Positions 1 to 9,413 are shown, counted from the stretch's first letter. The stretch: 64,000 nucleotides of DNA from Izemoplasma sp964435595 (GCA_964435595.1 CAYSZV010000005.1:14742-78741), one strand, 5' to 3'. Numbers and translations are program-made. Notes: generated by a model not told the origin, from the letters alone.

Positions 1-482
1 GACCTGCTGTTGAAGCGGGAGAGAGTTTGGGATTTTTACCAGGTGATCTTAAAGAAAAGGTAGATCCTTATTTAAGACCCCTATACGATGCCTTAGATGA
101 AATTCTTGGTAATAAACAGACCGAGGATTTAATTGAAAAGGGTGTTATAGAAATAGCACCATTGGCTTACATGCGTGGTCGTACACTAGAAAATGCATAT
201 GTTATTTTAGATGAAGCACAAAATACTACAATCAATCAAATGAAGTTATTTTTAACTCGTTTGGGGTTCAACTCAAAGATGGTAGTGACTGGTGATATCA
301 CTCAAATCGATTTAAAAGATAAGAATAATTCTGGCCTGATTCAAGCAAGTGAATTACTAAGAGGAATTAATGGCATTTCTATTATTCATTTTGAAAAAGT
401 AGATGTTATAAGACATCCATTGGTACAAAAAGTATTAGCGAGGTATGAAGATCATGAGAATAAATATCGTAAACTATTTTGA
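1..482 (+). CDS. phoH: PhoH-family ATPase, C-terminal part (5' end outside window)
   Basis: P-loop ATPase of the PhoH family, which acts in RNA-related metabolism in the cytoplasm. The gene runs in from the left edge; the frame is open from base 3 and about 159 of the usual ~320 residues are visible. It opens in the family's conserved block PAVEAGESLGFLPGD, followed by a Walker B-like DEAQN and the GDITQIDL segment. The Walker A loop lies outside the window. The in-frame TTG at 27 is not the true start because conserved sequence precedes it. The end overlaps ybeY, the usual partner, which suggests a shared role in RNA or ribosome quality control (inference). Confidence 0.95.
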   Translation, partial: PAVEAGESLGFLPGDLKEKVDPYLRPLYDALDEILGNKQTEDLIEKGVIEIAPLAYMRGRTLENAYVILDEAQNTTINQMKLFLTRLGFNSKMVVTGDITQIDLKDKNNSGLIQASELLRGINGISIIHFEKVDVIRHPLVQKVLARYEDHENKYRKLF

Positions 483-870
483 TGATAAAGTATATGATAC
501 AGTCATCAATCATGTTATATCAACAGCTCTCAATTTTTTGCAATTACAAAATAAAGAGATTAATATTATTCTTGTAGATAACAAGCAAATACAAGACTTA
601 AATAAACAATATAGAGATAAGGACTTTCCGACGGATGTGCTAACTTTTCCTGATGGAAATTACAATAATTTAGGAGACATATTCGTAAGTATTCAAAAAT
701 GTGAAGAACAATGTATTGAGTACGAGCATTCTTTTGATAGAGAACTTGGTTTCTTAGTTGTTCATGGGTTATTACATACACTTGGATATGATCATCAAAC
801 GAAAGAACAAGAAGATGAAATGACATCCGTACAAGAAAAAATATTGCGTAAAGCAAAATTATATAGGTAG
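454..870 (+). CDS. ybeY: Endoribonuclease YbeY (rRNA maturation)
   Basis: Single-strand endoribonuclease for 16S rRNA 3'-end maturation and 70S ribosome quality control. The zinc motif HGLLHTLGYDH (H-x3-H-x5-H) is intact near residue 110. Length is 138 aa from ATG 454. ATG 445 gives 141 aa, but the AGG at 441-443 abuts it, whereas 454 has a normal spacing of about 10. The gene overlaps the end of phoH and is followed 8 bases later by cdd. The phoH-ybeY-cdd-era-recO order is that of B. subtilis without dgkA. Confidence 0.93.
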   Translation: MRINIVNYFDDKVYDTVINHVISTALNFLQLQNKEINIILVDNKQIQDLNKQYRDKDFPTDVLTFPDGNYNNLGDIFVSIQKCEEQCIEYEHSFDRELGFLVVHGLLHTLGYDHQTKEQEDEMTSVQEKILRKAKLYR

Positions 871-878
871 GTAAAAAA

Positions 879-1271
879 ATGAAAGATTTATATAAAATAG
901 CAAAAGAAACATTACCAAACTCATACTCTGAGTATTCTAAGTTTAAAGTAGCTGCAGTTCTGAGATTGAAAGATGGAACTACTATATCAGGTGTGAATGT
1001 TGAAAATGCATCATTTGGATTAACGAATTGTGCAGAGCGAACAGCATTGTTTACTGCATACTCACAAGGGTACAGGAAAGATGATATTGTTGAAGTATTA
1101 TTAACAACAGAACAAGATGCTTTTATCTCTCCGTGTGGTGCTTGTAGACAAGTTTTAAGAGAACTTGTGAATGAAGATGTAGACATTCATATTACCAATA
1201 ATAAAGGTGAAGTAAAAACAGTGAAAAATGTTGAATTATTACCATTTGCTTTTACTGAAAAAGATTTATAA
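879..1271 (+). CDS. cdd: Cytidine deaminase
   Basis: Homotetrameric zinc enzyme that deaminates cytidine and deoxycytidine to uridine forms in pyrimidine salvage. The 130-aa length is typical of the family. Zinc ligands are Cys51 (NCAER, with Glu53 the catalytic proton shuttle) and Cys86/Cys89 in PCGACRQVL. A good AGGTAGG site precedes ATG 879. The stop TAA overlaps the ATG of era (TAATG), so the two are translationally coupled. Confidence 0.96.
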   Translation: MKDLYKIAKETLPNSYSEYSKFKVAAVLRLKDGTTISGVNVENASFGLTNCAERTALFTAYSQGYRKDDIVEVLLTTEQDAFISPCGACRQVLRELVNEDVDIHITNNKGEVKTVKNVELLPFAFTEKDL

Positions 1272-2170
1272 TGTTTAAGTCTGGATTTGTAACAGTAATA
1301 GGTCGTCCGAATGCAGGTAAAAGTACATTCGTAAATACAGTCTTAGGACAAAAAATTGCAATTACTTCTGATAAGCCACAGACAACAAGAAACAATATTT
1401 CTGGTATCCATACAACAGAAGAATCACAAATCATATTTATTGATACACCTGGAATACACAAACCACATCATAAACTTGGAGAATATATGACAAAAGAAGC
1501 AATCAACACTTTGAAAAGTGTTGATTTAATCATGTTTATGGTTGATTGTACAAAGAAGTTTGGAAAAGGTGACCAGTTTATCATAGAAGAACTAAAGAAA
1601 GTTAGAATTCCAGTGTTCTTGATTTTGAACAAAGCAGATTTAGTAGAAGACATTGTAAAACTAAAAGAAAACATTGATCAATATAAGAACGTTTTTCAAT
1701 TTAAAGGTATATTTAGTATATCAGCCTTACGAGGTGATAATATTGATATGTTATTAAAAGATATTGCGAATGAACTAGAAGAAGGACCAAAGTATTATCC
1801 AGATGATCAAGTTACAGATCATCCTGAAAAGTTTATTATTAGTGAGCTTATTAGAGAAAAAGTATTACAATTGACCAAAGAAGAGATACCACATAGTGTT
1901 ATGTGTTTAATTGATTATATGAAGTATGACGAGGTAAATCCGAAATTACTAAATATTCATGCTTCAATTGTAGTGGAACGACCAAGCCAAAAAGGAATTA
2001 TTATTGGTAAAGGTGGAAAAATGATTAAGGAAATTGGGACACTTGCAAGAAAAGATATTTTATACCTATTGGGTACTAAAGTATACTTAGATTTACATTG
2101 CAAAGTTGAGAAGGATTGGAGAAATAAAGAGTTACACTTAAGAAACTTTGGGTATACAGAAGAAATGTAG
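1271..2170 (+). CDS. era: GTPase Era (30S assembly)
   Basis: Ras-like GTPase that binds the 3' end of 16S rRNA and controls 30S subunit maturation. G1 is GRPNAGKS at residues 11-18, G3 DTPG at 58-61 and G4 NKAD near 124. The C-terminal KH domain carries the GKGGKMIKEIG loop. At 299 aa it is standard in length. It starts on the cdd stop codon and ends 8 bases before recO, within the same operon. Confidence 0.97.
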   Translation: MFKSGFVTVIGRPNAGKSTFVNTVLGQKIAITSDKPQTTRNNISGIHTTEESQIIFIDTPGIHKPHHKLGEYMTKEAINTLKSVDLIMFMVDCTKKFGKGDQFIIEELKKVRIPVFLILNKADLVEDIVKLKENIDQYKNVFQFKGIFSISALRGDNIDMLLKDIANELEEGPKYYPDDQVTDHPEKFIISELIREKVLQLTKEEIPHSVMCLIDYMKYDEVNPKLLNIHASIVVERPSQKGIIIGKGGKMIKEIGTLARKDILYLLGTKVYLDLHCKVEKDWRNKELHLRNFGYTEEM

Positions 2171-2178
2171 GTGAAATG

Positions 2179-2898
2179 ATGGAAAGAGTAGAAGGAATTG
2201 TATGTCGTGTTCTTGACTACAAAGATTCTTCAAAGATCCTGTATTTATATACTAAATCTGGACAAAAGAATATCATTGCTAGAGGTGTAAAAAAACTATC
2301 TAGTTTAAACAGAAACTTGTCTCAAGTGGGAAATATAATTTCTTTTGTTGATTCAAACAAAGAACTAGACACCTTAAGAGATGGTGAATTAATTGACGAT
2401 TTTGAATCAATTCACTTTGATTTAGAAGCTTTTACATATCTAAGTCATATGTTGGAATTGACATATTCTGTTATTGATCAAGAAAACAATCATCAAAAAA
2501 TGTATCATTTTTTAAAAAGACTAATGAAATTAATGAATGAAGGTACGAATCCTGAAATTCTAACAATAATATTTGAGCTAAAGTTATTACATTTTCTTGG
2601 ATATGGTTTGAATTTCAAGGGGTGTACACAATGCGATAGTCGCGATTTGGTCTTTAGTGTTTCAGATGGTGGGCTAATTTGCAATCGCCACATGATGCCT
2701 TCAAGTGCTACTTTTGACGAGGAAATATATACAAAAATCAAAGCGTTTTACTTTATGGATATTGATAAATTCTACGATATTGAACTGAGTCAAAATGAGC
2801 GTATTATGACAAGACATATTCTGGATTTATTATATGAAGAGTATGTTGGATATCATTCTAAATCACGAACTATTCTAAAACAGATTAAAAAATATTAA
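2179..2898 (+). CDS. recO: DNA repair protein RecO
   Basis: Recombination mediator that loads RecA with RecR and anneals SSB-coated strands. The N-terminal OB fold begins GIVCRVLDYKDSSK. The mid-protein zinc-type element reads CTQC ... GGLICNRH, so the family's usual CxxC...CxxC has histidine at the last position, which could still bind zinc. Length is 239 aa from ATG 2179. ATG 2176 is possible but sits only one or two bases after the AGGTGA site. A terminator follows at once. Confidence 0.9.
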   Translation: MERVEGIVCRVLDYKDSSKILYLYTKSGQKNIIARGVKKLSSLNRNLSQVGNIISFVDSNKELDTLRDGELIDDFESIHFDLEAFTYLSHMLELTYSVIDQENNHQKMYHFLKRLMKLMNEGTNPEILTIIFELKLLHFLGYGLNFKGCTQCDSRDLVFSVSDGGLICNRHMMPSSATFDEEIYTKIKAFYFMDIDKFYDIELSQNERIMTRHILDLLYEEYVGYHSKSRTILKQIKKY

Positions 2899-2918
2899 AA
2901 GAGCTAGCCTCTTTTTTT
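2898..2918 (+). terminator. Intrinsic terminator after recO
   Basis: AAAGAG / CTCTTT stem around a CTAGC loop, followed by a run of T. It overlaps the recO stop codon and closes the phoH-recO operon just ahead of the glyS promoter. Confidence 0.75.
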
Positions 2919-2926
2919 ATATTATA

Positions 2927-2935
2927 TGTTATAAT
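2927..2935 (+). promoter_or_regulatory. Extended -10 promoter of glyS
   Basis: TGTTATAAT, an extended -10 (TG one base before TATAAT). There is no convincing -35 because the position falls in the preceding terminator. It would start transcription about 40 bases upstream of the glyS ATG. Confidence 0.7.
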
Positions 2936-2980
2936 ATACAATGCATAATTATGTCCAAAAGTGGATTAGGAGGAAATGTC

Positions 2981-4354
2981 ATGAAGAAGATTACAATGGA
3001 AGATTTAGTAGCATATGCCAAGAATTACGGATTTGTATTTCAAGGTAGTGAAATCTATGGTGGATTAGCAAATACTTGGGATTACGGACCTTTGGGTGTA
3101 GAGCTTAAAAATAATATCAAAAATGCTTGGTGGAAAAAATTTATACAAGAAAACAAGTATAATGTGGGTCTCGACAGTAGTATATTATTGAACCCGAAAA
3201 CGTGGGAAGCTTCAGGACATGTTGGTGGATTTAGTGATCCTCTTACTGATTGTAAGAGTTGTAACACAAGACATCGTGCCGATAAATTAATTGAAGAATT
3301 TGATAATACAATCAATGCTGATGGTTGGAGTAATGAGCAAATGATGACATTTATCGAAGACAACAATATTGTTTGTCCTAATTGCGGAAAGCTTGACTAC
3401 ACGGACATTAGACAGTTCAATTTAATGTTCCAAACATCACAAGGTGTAACAGCAGATAGTGAATCTGTTATCTATATGCGTCCTGAAACAGCACAAGGGA
3501 TTTTCTTAAACTTCAAAAACATCCAAAGAGCTGCAAGACGTAAGGTACCATTTGGTATTGGACAAATCGGTAAATCTTTTAGAAATGAAATCACACCTGG
3601 TAACTTTATTTTTAGAACAAGAGAATTCGAACAGATGGAATTGGAATTTTTCTGTAAACCAGGAACAGAAATGGAATGGTTTCATTTTTGGAAAAATGAA
3701 TCAAAGAAATTCTTGTTATCTTTGGGTCTAAAAGAAGAGGATATCATCTTAAGAGATCATGAACAAGAACAATTATCTCATTATAGTAATGCAACAACTG
3801 ATATTGAATTTAAATTCCCTTGGGGATTTGATGAATTATGGGGAATTGCATCTAGAACAGATTATGATTTAACACAGCATCAAAATCATTCAGGACAAAA
3901 TTTACAATACCTTGATCCTGACACAAATGAAAAATATTTACCATATGTAATCGAACCAAGTTTAGGGGTAGAACGCTTATTTTTAGCGATTTTATCTAGT
4001 GCATATACAGAAGAAATACTTGATGATGGGGAAACCAGATTAAATCTAAAACTGGCACCAAACTTAGCCCCATATAAAGTTGCAGTGTTACCATTAATCA
4101 AAAAGTATCATCGTGAAAAAGCATTAGAAGTCCAAGAATATCTAAGTAAATTTTTCACAGTTACTTATGATGAATCCGGTAAAATCGGAAAAAGATATAG
4201 AAGACAAGATGCAATAGGAACACCGTTTGTTGTAACAATCGATGATGAAGGATTGAATAATACTTTCACATTAAGAGATCGTGATTCAATGGAGCAAGTT
4301 TCATTGACAAAAGAACAATTAGTACCGTATTTGGTTGAAAAATTATATTACTAA
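2981..4354 (+). CDS. glyS: Glycyl-tRNA synthetase (class II, single-chain type)
   Basis: Charges tRNA-Gly. This is the homodimeric alpha2 enzyme (GlyQS/Gly1 type), not the alpha2beta2 GlyQ+GlyS found in B. subtilis at this locus. Visible are the N-terminal EIYGGLANTWDYGPLG, a zinc cluster (CKSCNTRH ... CPNCGK), motif 2 FRNEITPGNFIFRTREFEQ and the C-terminal anticodon domain from about residue 360. Start ATG 2981 (457 aa) has TAGGAGGA 8 bases upstream; the open frame reaches back to 2951 but without such a site. dnaG follows after 12 bases. Confidence 0.96.
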   Translation: MKKITMEDLVAYAKNYGFVFQGSEIYGGLANTWDYGPLGVELKNNIKNAWWKKFIQENKYNVGLDSSILLNPKTWEASGHVGGFSDPLTDCKSCNTRHRADKLIEEFDNTINADGWSNEQMMTFIEDNNIVCPNCGKLDYTDIRQFNLMFQTSQGVTADSESVIYMRPETAQGIFLNFKNIQRAARRKVPFGIGQIGKSFRNEITPGNFIFRTREFEQMELEFFCKPGTEMEWFHFWKNESKKFLLSLGLKEEDIILRDHEQEQLSHYSNATTDIEFKFPWGFDELWGIASRTDYDLTQHQNHSGQNLQYLDPDTNEKYLPYVIEPSLGVERLFLAILSSAYTEEILDDGETRLNLKLAPNLAPYKVAVLPLIKKYHREKALEVQEYLSKFFTVTYDESGKIGKRYRRQDAIGTPFVVTIDDEGLNNTFTLRDRDSMEQVSLTKEQLVPYLVEKLYY

Positions 4355-4366
4355 AAGGATGATTGT

Positions 4367-6142
4367 ATGGCACAAGTAAACGATGCCTTAATCGAAGAAG
4401 TCCTACAAAAAACAGATATTGTTGATATTGTAGGAGAAAAAGTAACTCTCTCAAAGCAAGGAAAGAGTTATTTTGGCTTGTGTCCGTTTCATCATGAAAA
4501 AACACCATCATTTAGCGTTGAACCTGAGCGAGGAATATTCAATTGCTTTGGATGTGGTGAAAAAGGAAACGCAATTACATTCAAACAAAAAACTGAAAAT
4601 TTAACCTTTATGGAAGCATTAGAAGATTTGGCAATTAGAGCACATGTTGACTTCAATTTCTCTGCATATAAAAAAGAAAATCCCTTAAAGAAGTATTATG
4701 AAATCAATGAAGATGCTAAAAACTTCTACCGATTATACTTAACAAATACAAAACAAGGGCAAATCGCAAAAGAGTATTTAAAAAACCGTGGAATTACTGA
4801 TGAAATTATTCATTTCTTTGATTTGGGGCTCTCTCCAAATGAATTTGATTTATTGCATAAAACTCTTACTGCGAAAGATATCTTAGTTACGGATTTATAT
4901 GATTTGGGATTGGTTAAAGAAAGTAGTAACGATCGATTTTATGATTTGTTTAGAGAACGAATAATATTCCCAATTCATAATGATAAAGGAAACGTAGTTG
5001 CTTTTTCTGGTAGAACGTATCAAGAAGGAGATAACTCAGCAAAATATATAAATAGTCCGCAAACGAAAGTCTTTACAAAGAGCAATGTATTGTATAATCT
5101 CCATAATGCTATCAATGAAGTAAAGAGAATCAATCGTATTACATTATTCGAGGGTTATATGGATGTCATTGCAGCTCACAGAGCGGGTATTTTTGACGGT
5201 GTTGCATCAATGGGAACTTCTCTCACAAAAGAACAAGTAAGAGCAATAAAGCATTACACCAGCAATGTAACGATATGTTACGATGGTGACAATGCCGGAA
5301 AAGAAGCCACTGTGAGAGCGATTAAACTCTTACGAGCAGAAAATATAGCTATTAAGGTTGTCACCCTACCTGATAAAATGGATCCAGATGACTATATCTC
5401 TGAATATGGTGAAAAAGCCCTGAAAGACTATATAAATAACAACTGGAAAGATATATTTGAATATCAGTATATAACTAACAAAGAAAATTTAGATTTTACC
5501 AAAATGTTAGATATAGAACGATTCAAAAAAACTGTATTTGAGATGATAGCTAACTCATCAAATGCAGTCATAGAAAAATACATATTAGATTTATCTAGTG
5601 ATACGAAAATCTCAGTTGATTCAATTAAACAAGACTTTAATCAATTTGCTAAGAAAGATGTATCACATATAAGAAGAATTAGTCCACAAAAAGTCGAGAT
5701 CGAATCAAAATACGTCTTTGCTGAACGTAGATTATTGAATTATTTCTTATTGGACAATATGTATCTTCAAAAATATAGACAAGAGTTAGGTCCGGTATTT
5801 TTTGTACAACCCGATGTAGGAGTATTGATTGAAAAACTGGAGGAACTATACTTAGAATTCCCTCAAGATGAAGAACAAACTGTGGATATAAAAGAACAAT
5901 TTTTAAGTAAATTGGATGAGGCACAAAAGAAGTTCTATTTTGAGAAATGCGTACATAGAGAATTAGATCTGCTGAAACAAGAATATGATGATTTAATTGA
6001 GACAATGAATGTATATAGAACCCAGATGGAAATTGATGGCTTTAGCATCAGAATCAAAGAAAGTACATCACTCGAAGAAAAAATAAAACTAGCAAAATAT
6101 CGCGACATAAAAATAAAGGAGGATAAACATGGACAAAGATAA
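4367..6142 (+). CDS. dnaG: DNA primase DnaG
   Basis: Makes RNA primers at the replication fork. The N-terminal CHC2 zinc finger has Cys39, His42, Cys60 and Cys63 (CPFH ... CFGC). The Toprim core has the FEGYMDV glutamate and the YDGDNAGKEA metal site. A C-terminal helicase-binding region completes the 591 aa. The last 14 bases overlap rpoD, reproducing the dnaG-sigA pair of the macromolecular synthesis operon. Confidence 0.96.
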   Translation: MAQVNDALIEEVLQKTDIVDIVGEKVTLSKQGKSYFGLCPFHHEKTPSFSVEPERGIFNCFGCGEKGNAITFKQKTENLTFMEALEDLAIRAHVDFNFSAYKKENPLKKYYEINEDAKNFYRLYLTNTKQGQIAKEYLKNRGITDEIIHFFDLGLSPNEFDLLHKTLTAKDILVTDLYDLGLVKESSNDRFYDLFRERIIFPIHNDKGNVVAFSGRTYQEGDNSAKYINSPQTKVFTKSNVLYNLHNAINEVKRINRITLFEGYMDVIAAHRAGIFDGVASMGTSLTKEQVRAIKHYTSNVTICYDGDNAGKEATVRAIKLLRAENIAIKVVTLPDKMDPDDYISEYGEKALKDYINNNWKDIFEYQYITNKENLDFTKMLDIERFKKTVFEMIANSSNAVIEKYILDLSSDTKISVDSIKQDFNQFAKKDVSHIRRISPQKVEIESKYVFAERRLLNYFLLDNMYLQKYRQELGPVFFVQPDVGVLIEKLEELYLEFPQDEEQTVDIKEQFLSKLDEAQKKFYFEKCVHRELDLLKQEYDDLIETMNVYRTQMEIDGFSIRIKESTSLEEKIKLAKYRDIKIKEDKHGQR

Positions 6143-7373
6143 AATAGTTCAAGAACTGATTGGGATTAGTAAAGCCAAAGGATATTTACCTGTAAATGAA
6201 ATCCTAAAATTTGTAAGTGATGAAACAGAAGATTTTGACATCATAGTAGCGGAATTGGAACGAAAACAGGTAGATGTTGTATCAGAAGAAGATATGGTAA
6301 ATACTGAGGTTCCACCACTTGATTTAGATGATGATGACGATGAAGAAGAAGAGTTAGATCCTACAATTATATTGGACTTAGATTTTACGAAAGATATCGA
6401 AGAAGAATTATTACATGATAAATCGTTTGAAAATCAAATTTCAATTAAAGTAGATGATCCGGTTCGTATGTATCTAAAAGAAATTGGACGTGTAGACTTA
6501 CTAGAAGGTACAAAAGAAGTTGAATTAGCAACTGATATTGCCAATGCAACATTTGCGAAACAGCAGTTTGATGAAATGGTAGCTGAAGGTCAAGAAATCG
6601 ATCCTGAATATAAATTACAAGTTGAGCAATTACTATATAAAGGTGAACTTGCAAAAAATAAATTGGTAGAAGCAAACTTACGTTTAGTTGTATCAATTGC
6701 AAAAAGATATGTAGGTCGTGGAATGCAGTTTTTAGACTTGATTCAAGAAGGAAATATGGGTCTAATGAAAGCTGTTGGAAAATTTGACCACACTAAAGGT
6801 TTTAAGTTCTCAACATATGCAACATGGTGGATTAGACAAGCAATCACAAGAGCAATTGCCGACCAAGCTAGAACAATTCGTATCCCTGTACATATGGTGG
6901 AAACAATAAACAAATTAGTTAGAACACAAAGACAACTTATTCAAGAATTAAAACGTGAGCCACAACCTGAAGAAGTGGCAGAACGTATGGGTATAAGTGT
7001 TGAAAAGGTTCAAATTATTCAAAAAGTAGCACAGGAACCAATCAGTTTGGAATCTCCTGTAGGTGAAGAAGAGGATTCGAGTCTTGGAGATTTTATTCCA
7101 GATCCAGATACGCTAACACCAATGGAATTCACATCAAAAGAGATGTTAAAACGAGAGTTAGATAATGTTTTAGAAACATTGACCGATAGAGAAGAAAAAG
7201 TTCTAAGAATGCGTTTTGGACTACTAGATGGTAGATCAAGAACATTGGAAGAAGTTGGTCGAGAATTTGGTGTAACAAGAGAACGTATTAGACAAATTGA
7301 AGCGAAAGCATTGCGTAAACTAAGACATCCATCTAGAAGTAAAAAATTGAAAGATTTCATGAGCGGAAAATAA
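6129..7373 (+). CDS. rpoD: Primary sigma factor (sigma-70/SigA)
   Basis: Housekeeping sigma factor that directs RNA polymerase to -10/-35 promoters. At 414 aa it has region 1.1 (residues 1-60) followed by an acidic stretch (DDDDDEEEE), region 1.2 (DDPVRMYLKEIG), region 2.3-2.4 (TYATWWIRQAITRAI), region 3 and region 4.2 (LEEVGREFGVTRERIRQIE). It starts inside the end of dnaG with AAAGGAGG upstream, so it is coupled to it. Many promoters in this window carry the TG extension that region 3.0 of this sigma class reads. Confidence 0.97.
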   Translation: MDKDKIVQELIGISKAKGYLPVNEILKFVSDETEDFDIIVAELERKQVDVVSEEDMVNTEVPPLDLDDDDDEEEELDPTIILDLDFTKDIEEELLHDKSFENQISIKVDDPVRMYLKEIGRVDLLEGTKEVELATDIANATFAKQQFDEMVAEGQEIDPEYKLQVEQLLYKGELAKNKLVEANLRLVVSIAKRYVGRGMQFLDLIQEGNMGLMKAVGKFDHTKGFKFSTYATWWIRQAITRAIADQARTIRIPVHMVETINKLVRTQRQLIQELKREPQPEEVAERMGISVEKVQIIQKVAQEPISLESPVGEEEDSSLGDFIPDPDTLTPMEFTSKEMLKRELDNVLETLTDREEKVLRMRFGLLDGRSRTLEEVGREFGVTRERIRQIEAKALRKLRHPSRSKKLKDFMSGK

Positions 7374-8026
7374 TGTCTTTGTCAAAAAGATTATTAGCTT
7401 GCGCACAATATACAGATGGTTTTTTGAAACTAGCAGATATCGGAACTGATCATGCTCAGTTACCGATATATGCAGTTGAACATGGATATGTATATAAAGC
7501 ATTGGCAATTGATAACAAAGAAGGTCCTTTTGTAATTGCATATTCCAATGTAAAAAAAGCTAATTTAAGTCATAAAATCGAAGTACTCAAAGGCGATGGA
7601 ATTAATAAAATTGATGATGAAGTTGATGTTTTAGTAATAAGTGGAATGGGTGGGAAACTTATCGCATCAATACTTCGAAAAGACTCTTTAAGAAATGTAA
7701 AAAGAGTTATATTACAAGCAAACATTGATTCTTCAATTGTTCGTTCAACTATGAATGAAATTGGTTTCAAAATTGTCGATGAGTTAGTATTGAAAGAAGC
7801 AAAAAAATACTATGATATTATTGTATTTGAAAGAGGAAAACAAACATTATCAGCATTTGAATGTGATTTTGGTCCGATTAATTTAGAATTAAAACCATTC
7901 TACTTTGTTGAAAAAGTTGAAAAAGAAAAACGAAATCTTACAAATATACTAAATAAAATGGAAGATCCATCACATAAAGTTGCAGTAAATGCAAGACTTA
8001 TGTTGCTTGAGGAGGCTTTGAAATGA
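7373..8026 (+). CDS. trmK: tRNA (adenine-22-N1)-methyltransferase
   Basis: SAM-dependent Rossmann methyltransferase that makes m1A22 in tRNA. SAM motif I is ADIGTDHAQLP near residue 20, with GDGINKI and ISGMGGKLI further on. At 217 aa it is close to B. subtilis TrmK. It starts on the stop codon of rpoD (TAATG) and overlaps the next gene by 4 bases, matching the sigA-trmK-yqfO order known in B. subtilis. Confidence 0.92.
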   Translation: MSLSKRLLACAQYTDGFLKLADIGTDHAQLPIYAVEHGYVYKALAIDNKEGPFVIAYSNVKKANLSHKIEVLKGDGINKIDDEVDVLVISGMGGKLIASILRKDSLRNVKRVILQANIDSSIVRSTMNEIGFKIVDELVLKEAKKYYDIIVFERGKQTLSAFECDFGPINLELKPFYFVEKVEKEKRNLTNILNKMEDPSHKVAVNARLMLLEEALK

Positions 8027-8796
8027 ACGGGAAAAAGATACAAAAAATCTTAGAAACTCTATATCCAACAGCTACTGCCGAAAAATGGGATAATGTTGGA
8101 TTGCAAGTTGGAACAATGAACAAAAATATTACTGGTATTTTAATTTCATTAGATTTAACGATTGATGTTATAGAAGAAGCGATTAAGAATAATTCTAATC
8201 TCATATTGTGTCATCATCCGGCTTTGTTCAATCCTTTGAAAACAATTGATACAGATACATATTTAGGTAAAATGCTACAAACTCTAATTAAAAATGATAT
8301 TACATTGTATGTAATGCATACAAACTTTGATGTTTCTCGTTACGGTATGAATATGATACTTGGAAAGAAAATAGGTCTTACTAACATGTCTTTCTTTGAT
8401 ATAATCGATGAGGATTCTGGGCTTGGTGTGATTGGAACAATTAAAAGAAAACGTGCTGATGATCTGATTGCAGATATTAAACTTGAGTTTGGACTTGAAA
8501 CCTTACGCTATATCGGTAACTTAACCGACACAATCGAAAAAGTAGCTATGATTGGTGGTAGTGGTTCAAGTTATATCTATCAAGCAATTGAGAGCGATGT
8601 TGATTTGTTTATAACTGGTGATGTAACATATCATAAAGCTTTAGACGCAAAAAACTTGGGTCTCAATGTACTTGATGTTGGCCATTACTTTGAATCGCAT
8701 GGTATTCAAGAACTAAAGCAAGTCTTAATCTCAAAAGGAATTACATTACCAATAAAAATATCAAATATCAATACTAATCCATATAAAAAAGTATAA
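8023..8796 (+). CDS. Nif3-like dinuclear metal centre protein
   Basis: Member of the conserved Nif3/YqfO (GTP cyclohydrolase I type 2-like) family of toroidal metalloproteins; the biochemical role is unsettled. Metal-binding histidines and acids are visible in ILCHHPALFNP, VMHTNFD and DVGHYFESHG. At 257 aa it lacks the PII-like insertion that brings B. subtilis YqfO to ~370 aa. It overlaps trmK by ATGA, and a bidirectional terminator follows. Confidence 0.9.
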   Translation: MNGKKIQKILETLYPTATAEKWDNVGLQVGTMNKNITGILISLDLTIDVIEEAIKNNSNLILCHHPALFNPLKTIDTDTYLGKMLQTLIKNDITLYVMHTNFDVSRYGMNMILGKKIGLTNMSFFDIIDEDSGLGVIGTIKRKRADDLIADIKLEFGLETLRYIGNLTDTIEKVAMIGGSGSSYIYQAIESDVDLFITGDVTYHKALDAKNLGLNVLDVGHYFESHGIQELKQVLISKGITLPIKISNINTNPYKKV

Positions 8797-8824
8797 AAAA
8801 AAAGAGTAAATCACTCTTTTTTTT
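8795..8824. terminator. Bidirectional terminator between nif3-like gene and ferredoxin
   Basis: AAAGAGT / ACTCTTT stem with an AAATC loop, flanked by A-tract and T-tract, so it can stop both convergent genes. Confidence 0.8.
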
Positions 8825-8990
8825 ATACTTCAGAAATTGCCTCTACTGGACAAACTACTTCACATGCACCACAATCGATACAGATATCTTCATCAATAAC
8901 GTAGATATCTCCTTCAGCGATACAATCAACTGGACACTCAGGTACACAAGCACCACATGCGATACAGTCTTGATTAATTCTTCTTGGCAT
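8823..8990 (-). CDS. fdx: 2[4Fe-4S] ferredoxin
   Basis: Small soluble electron carrier of 55 aa. Two CxxCxxCxxxCP motifs are complete: Cys9/12/15/19 and Cys37/40/43/47, enough for two [4Fe-4S] clusters; Cys23 is extra. It starts MPRRINQDCIACGAC, with GAGGAGG 8 bases upstream on the reverse strand. It stands alone between convergent and divergent neighbours. A ferredoxin of this clostridial type points to fermentative or anaerobic redox metabolism (inference). Confidence 0.95.
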   Translation of the reverse strand: MPRRINQDCIACGACVPECPVDCIAEGDIYVIDEDICIDCGACEVVCPVEAISEV

Positions 8991-9136
8991 AAGTATTCCT
9001 CCTCTTCAAGAACATATTTTCTACAAATATATTTTAACTCTAATATGACGAAAAGTAAACATTAAAATTGTGAAATTTAATACTTTTATAAATTTGGACT
9101 ATTATTTTAAAAAATGTGTACTTGATTTAATAATAC

Positions 9137-9165
9137 TTGTATTAAATTCATATATCTTGTACAAT
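9137..9165 (+). promoter_or_regulatory. Sigma-A promoter of the YneF-like gene
   Basis: TTGTAT at 9137-9142, a 17-base spacer, and TACAAT at 9160-9165, preceded by TG two bases upstream (TTGTACAAT). Confidence 0.65.
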
Positions 9166-9194
9166 AATAAAGAGATTTAAAAGGAGTGATACAA

Positions 9195-9413
9195 ATGAGT
9201 TTAACTTGGGAAATTATATCAATTGTTGCAGCACTATTAGTTGGTGGTATTGCTGGTTTCTTTATAGCACAAGCATATTTAAAGAGATACCTAGCTAAAA
9301 ACCCTCCTATCAATGAAGACATGATTCGTGCAATGATGTCATCAATGGGAAGAAAACCTTCTGAGAAACAAGTAAGACAAGTAATGCAATCGATGAATCA
9401 AGCAAAAAAATAA
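9195..9413 (+). CDS. UPF0154 (YneF-like) membrane protein
   Basis: Small conserved Bacillota/Mollicutes protein of unknown function, 72 aa. One N-terminal transmembrane helix (about residues 5-25) is followed by a basic, amphipathic tail with NPPINEDMIRAMM and GRKPSEKQVRQV, the family hallmarks. ATG 9195 is chosen because AAGGAGTG lies 8 bases upstream; a GTG at 9186 sits within that site. In B. subtilis yneF also lies near plsY-parE-parC. Confidence 0.88.
   Translation: MSLTWEIISIVAALLVGGIAGFFIAQAYLKRYLAKNPPINEDMIRAMMSSMGRKPSEKQVRQVMQSMNQAKK

Noticed and set aside
566..1186. 206-aa reverse ORF opposite ybeY and cdd
   Set aside because: Two clearly conserved genes lie on the other strand; the reverse product has no recognisable domain and no RBS.
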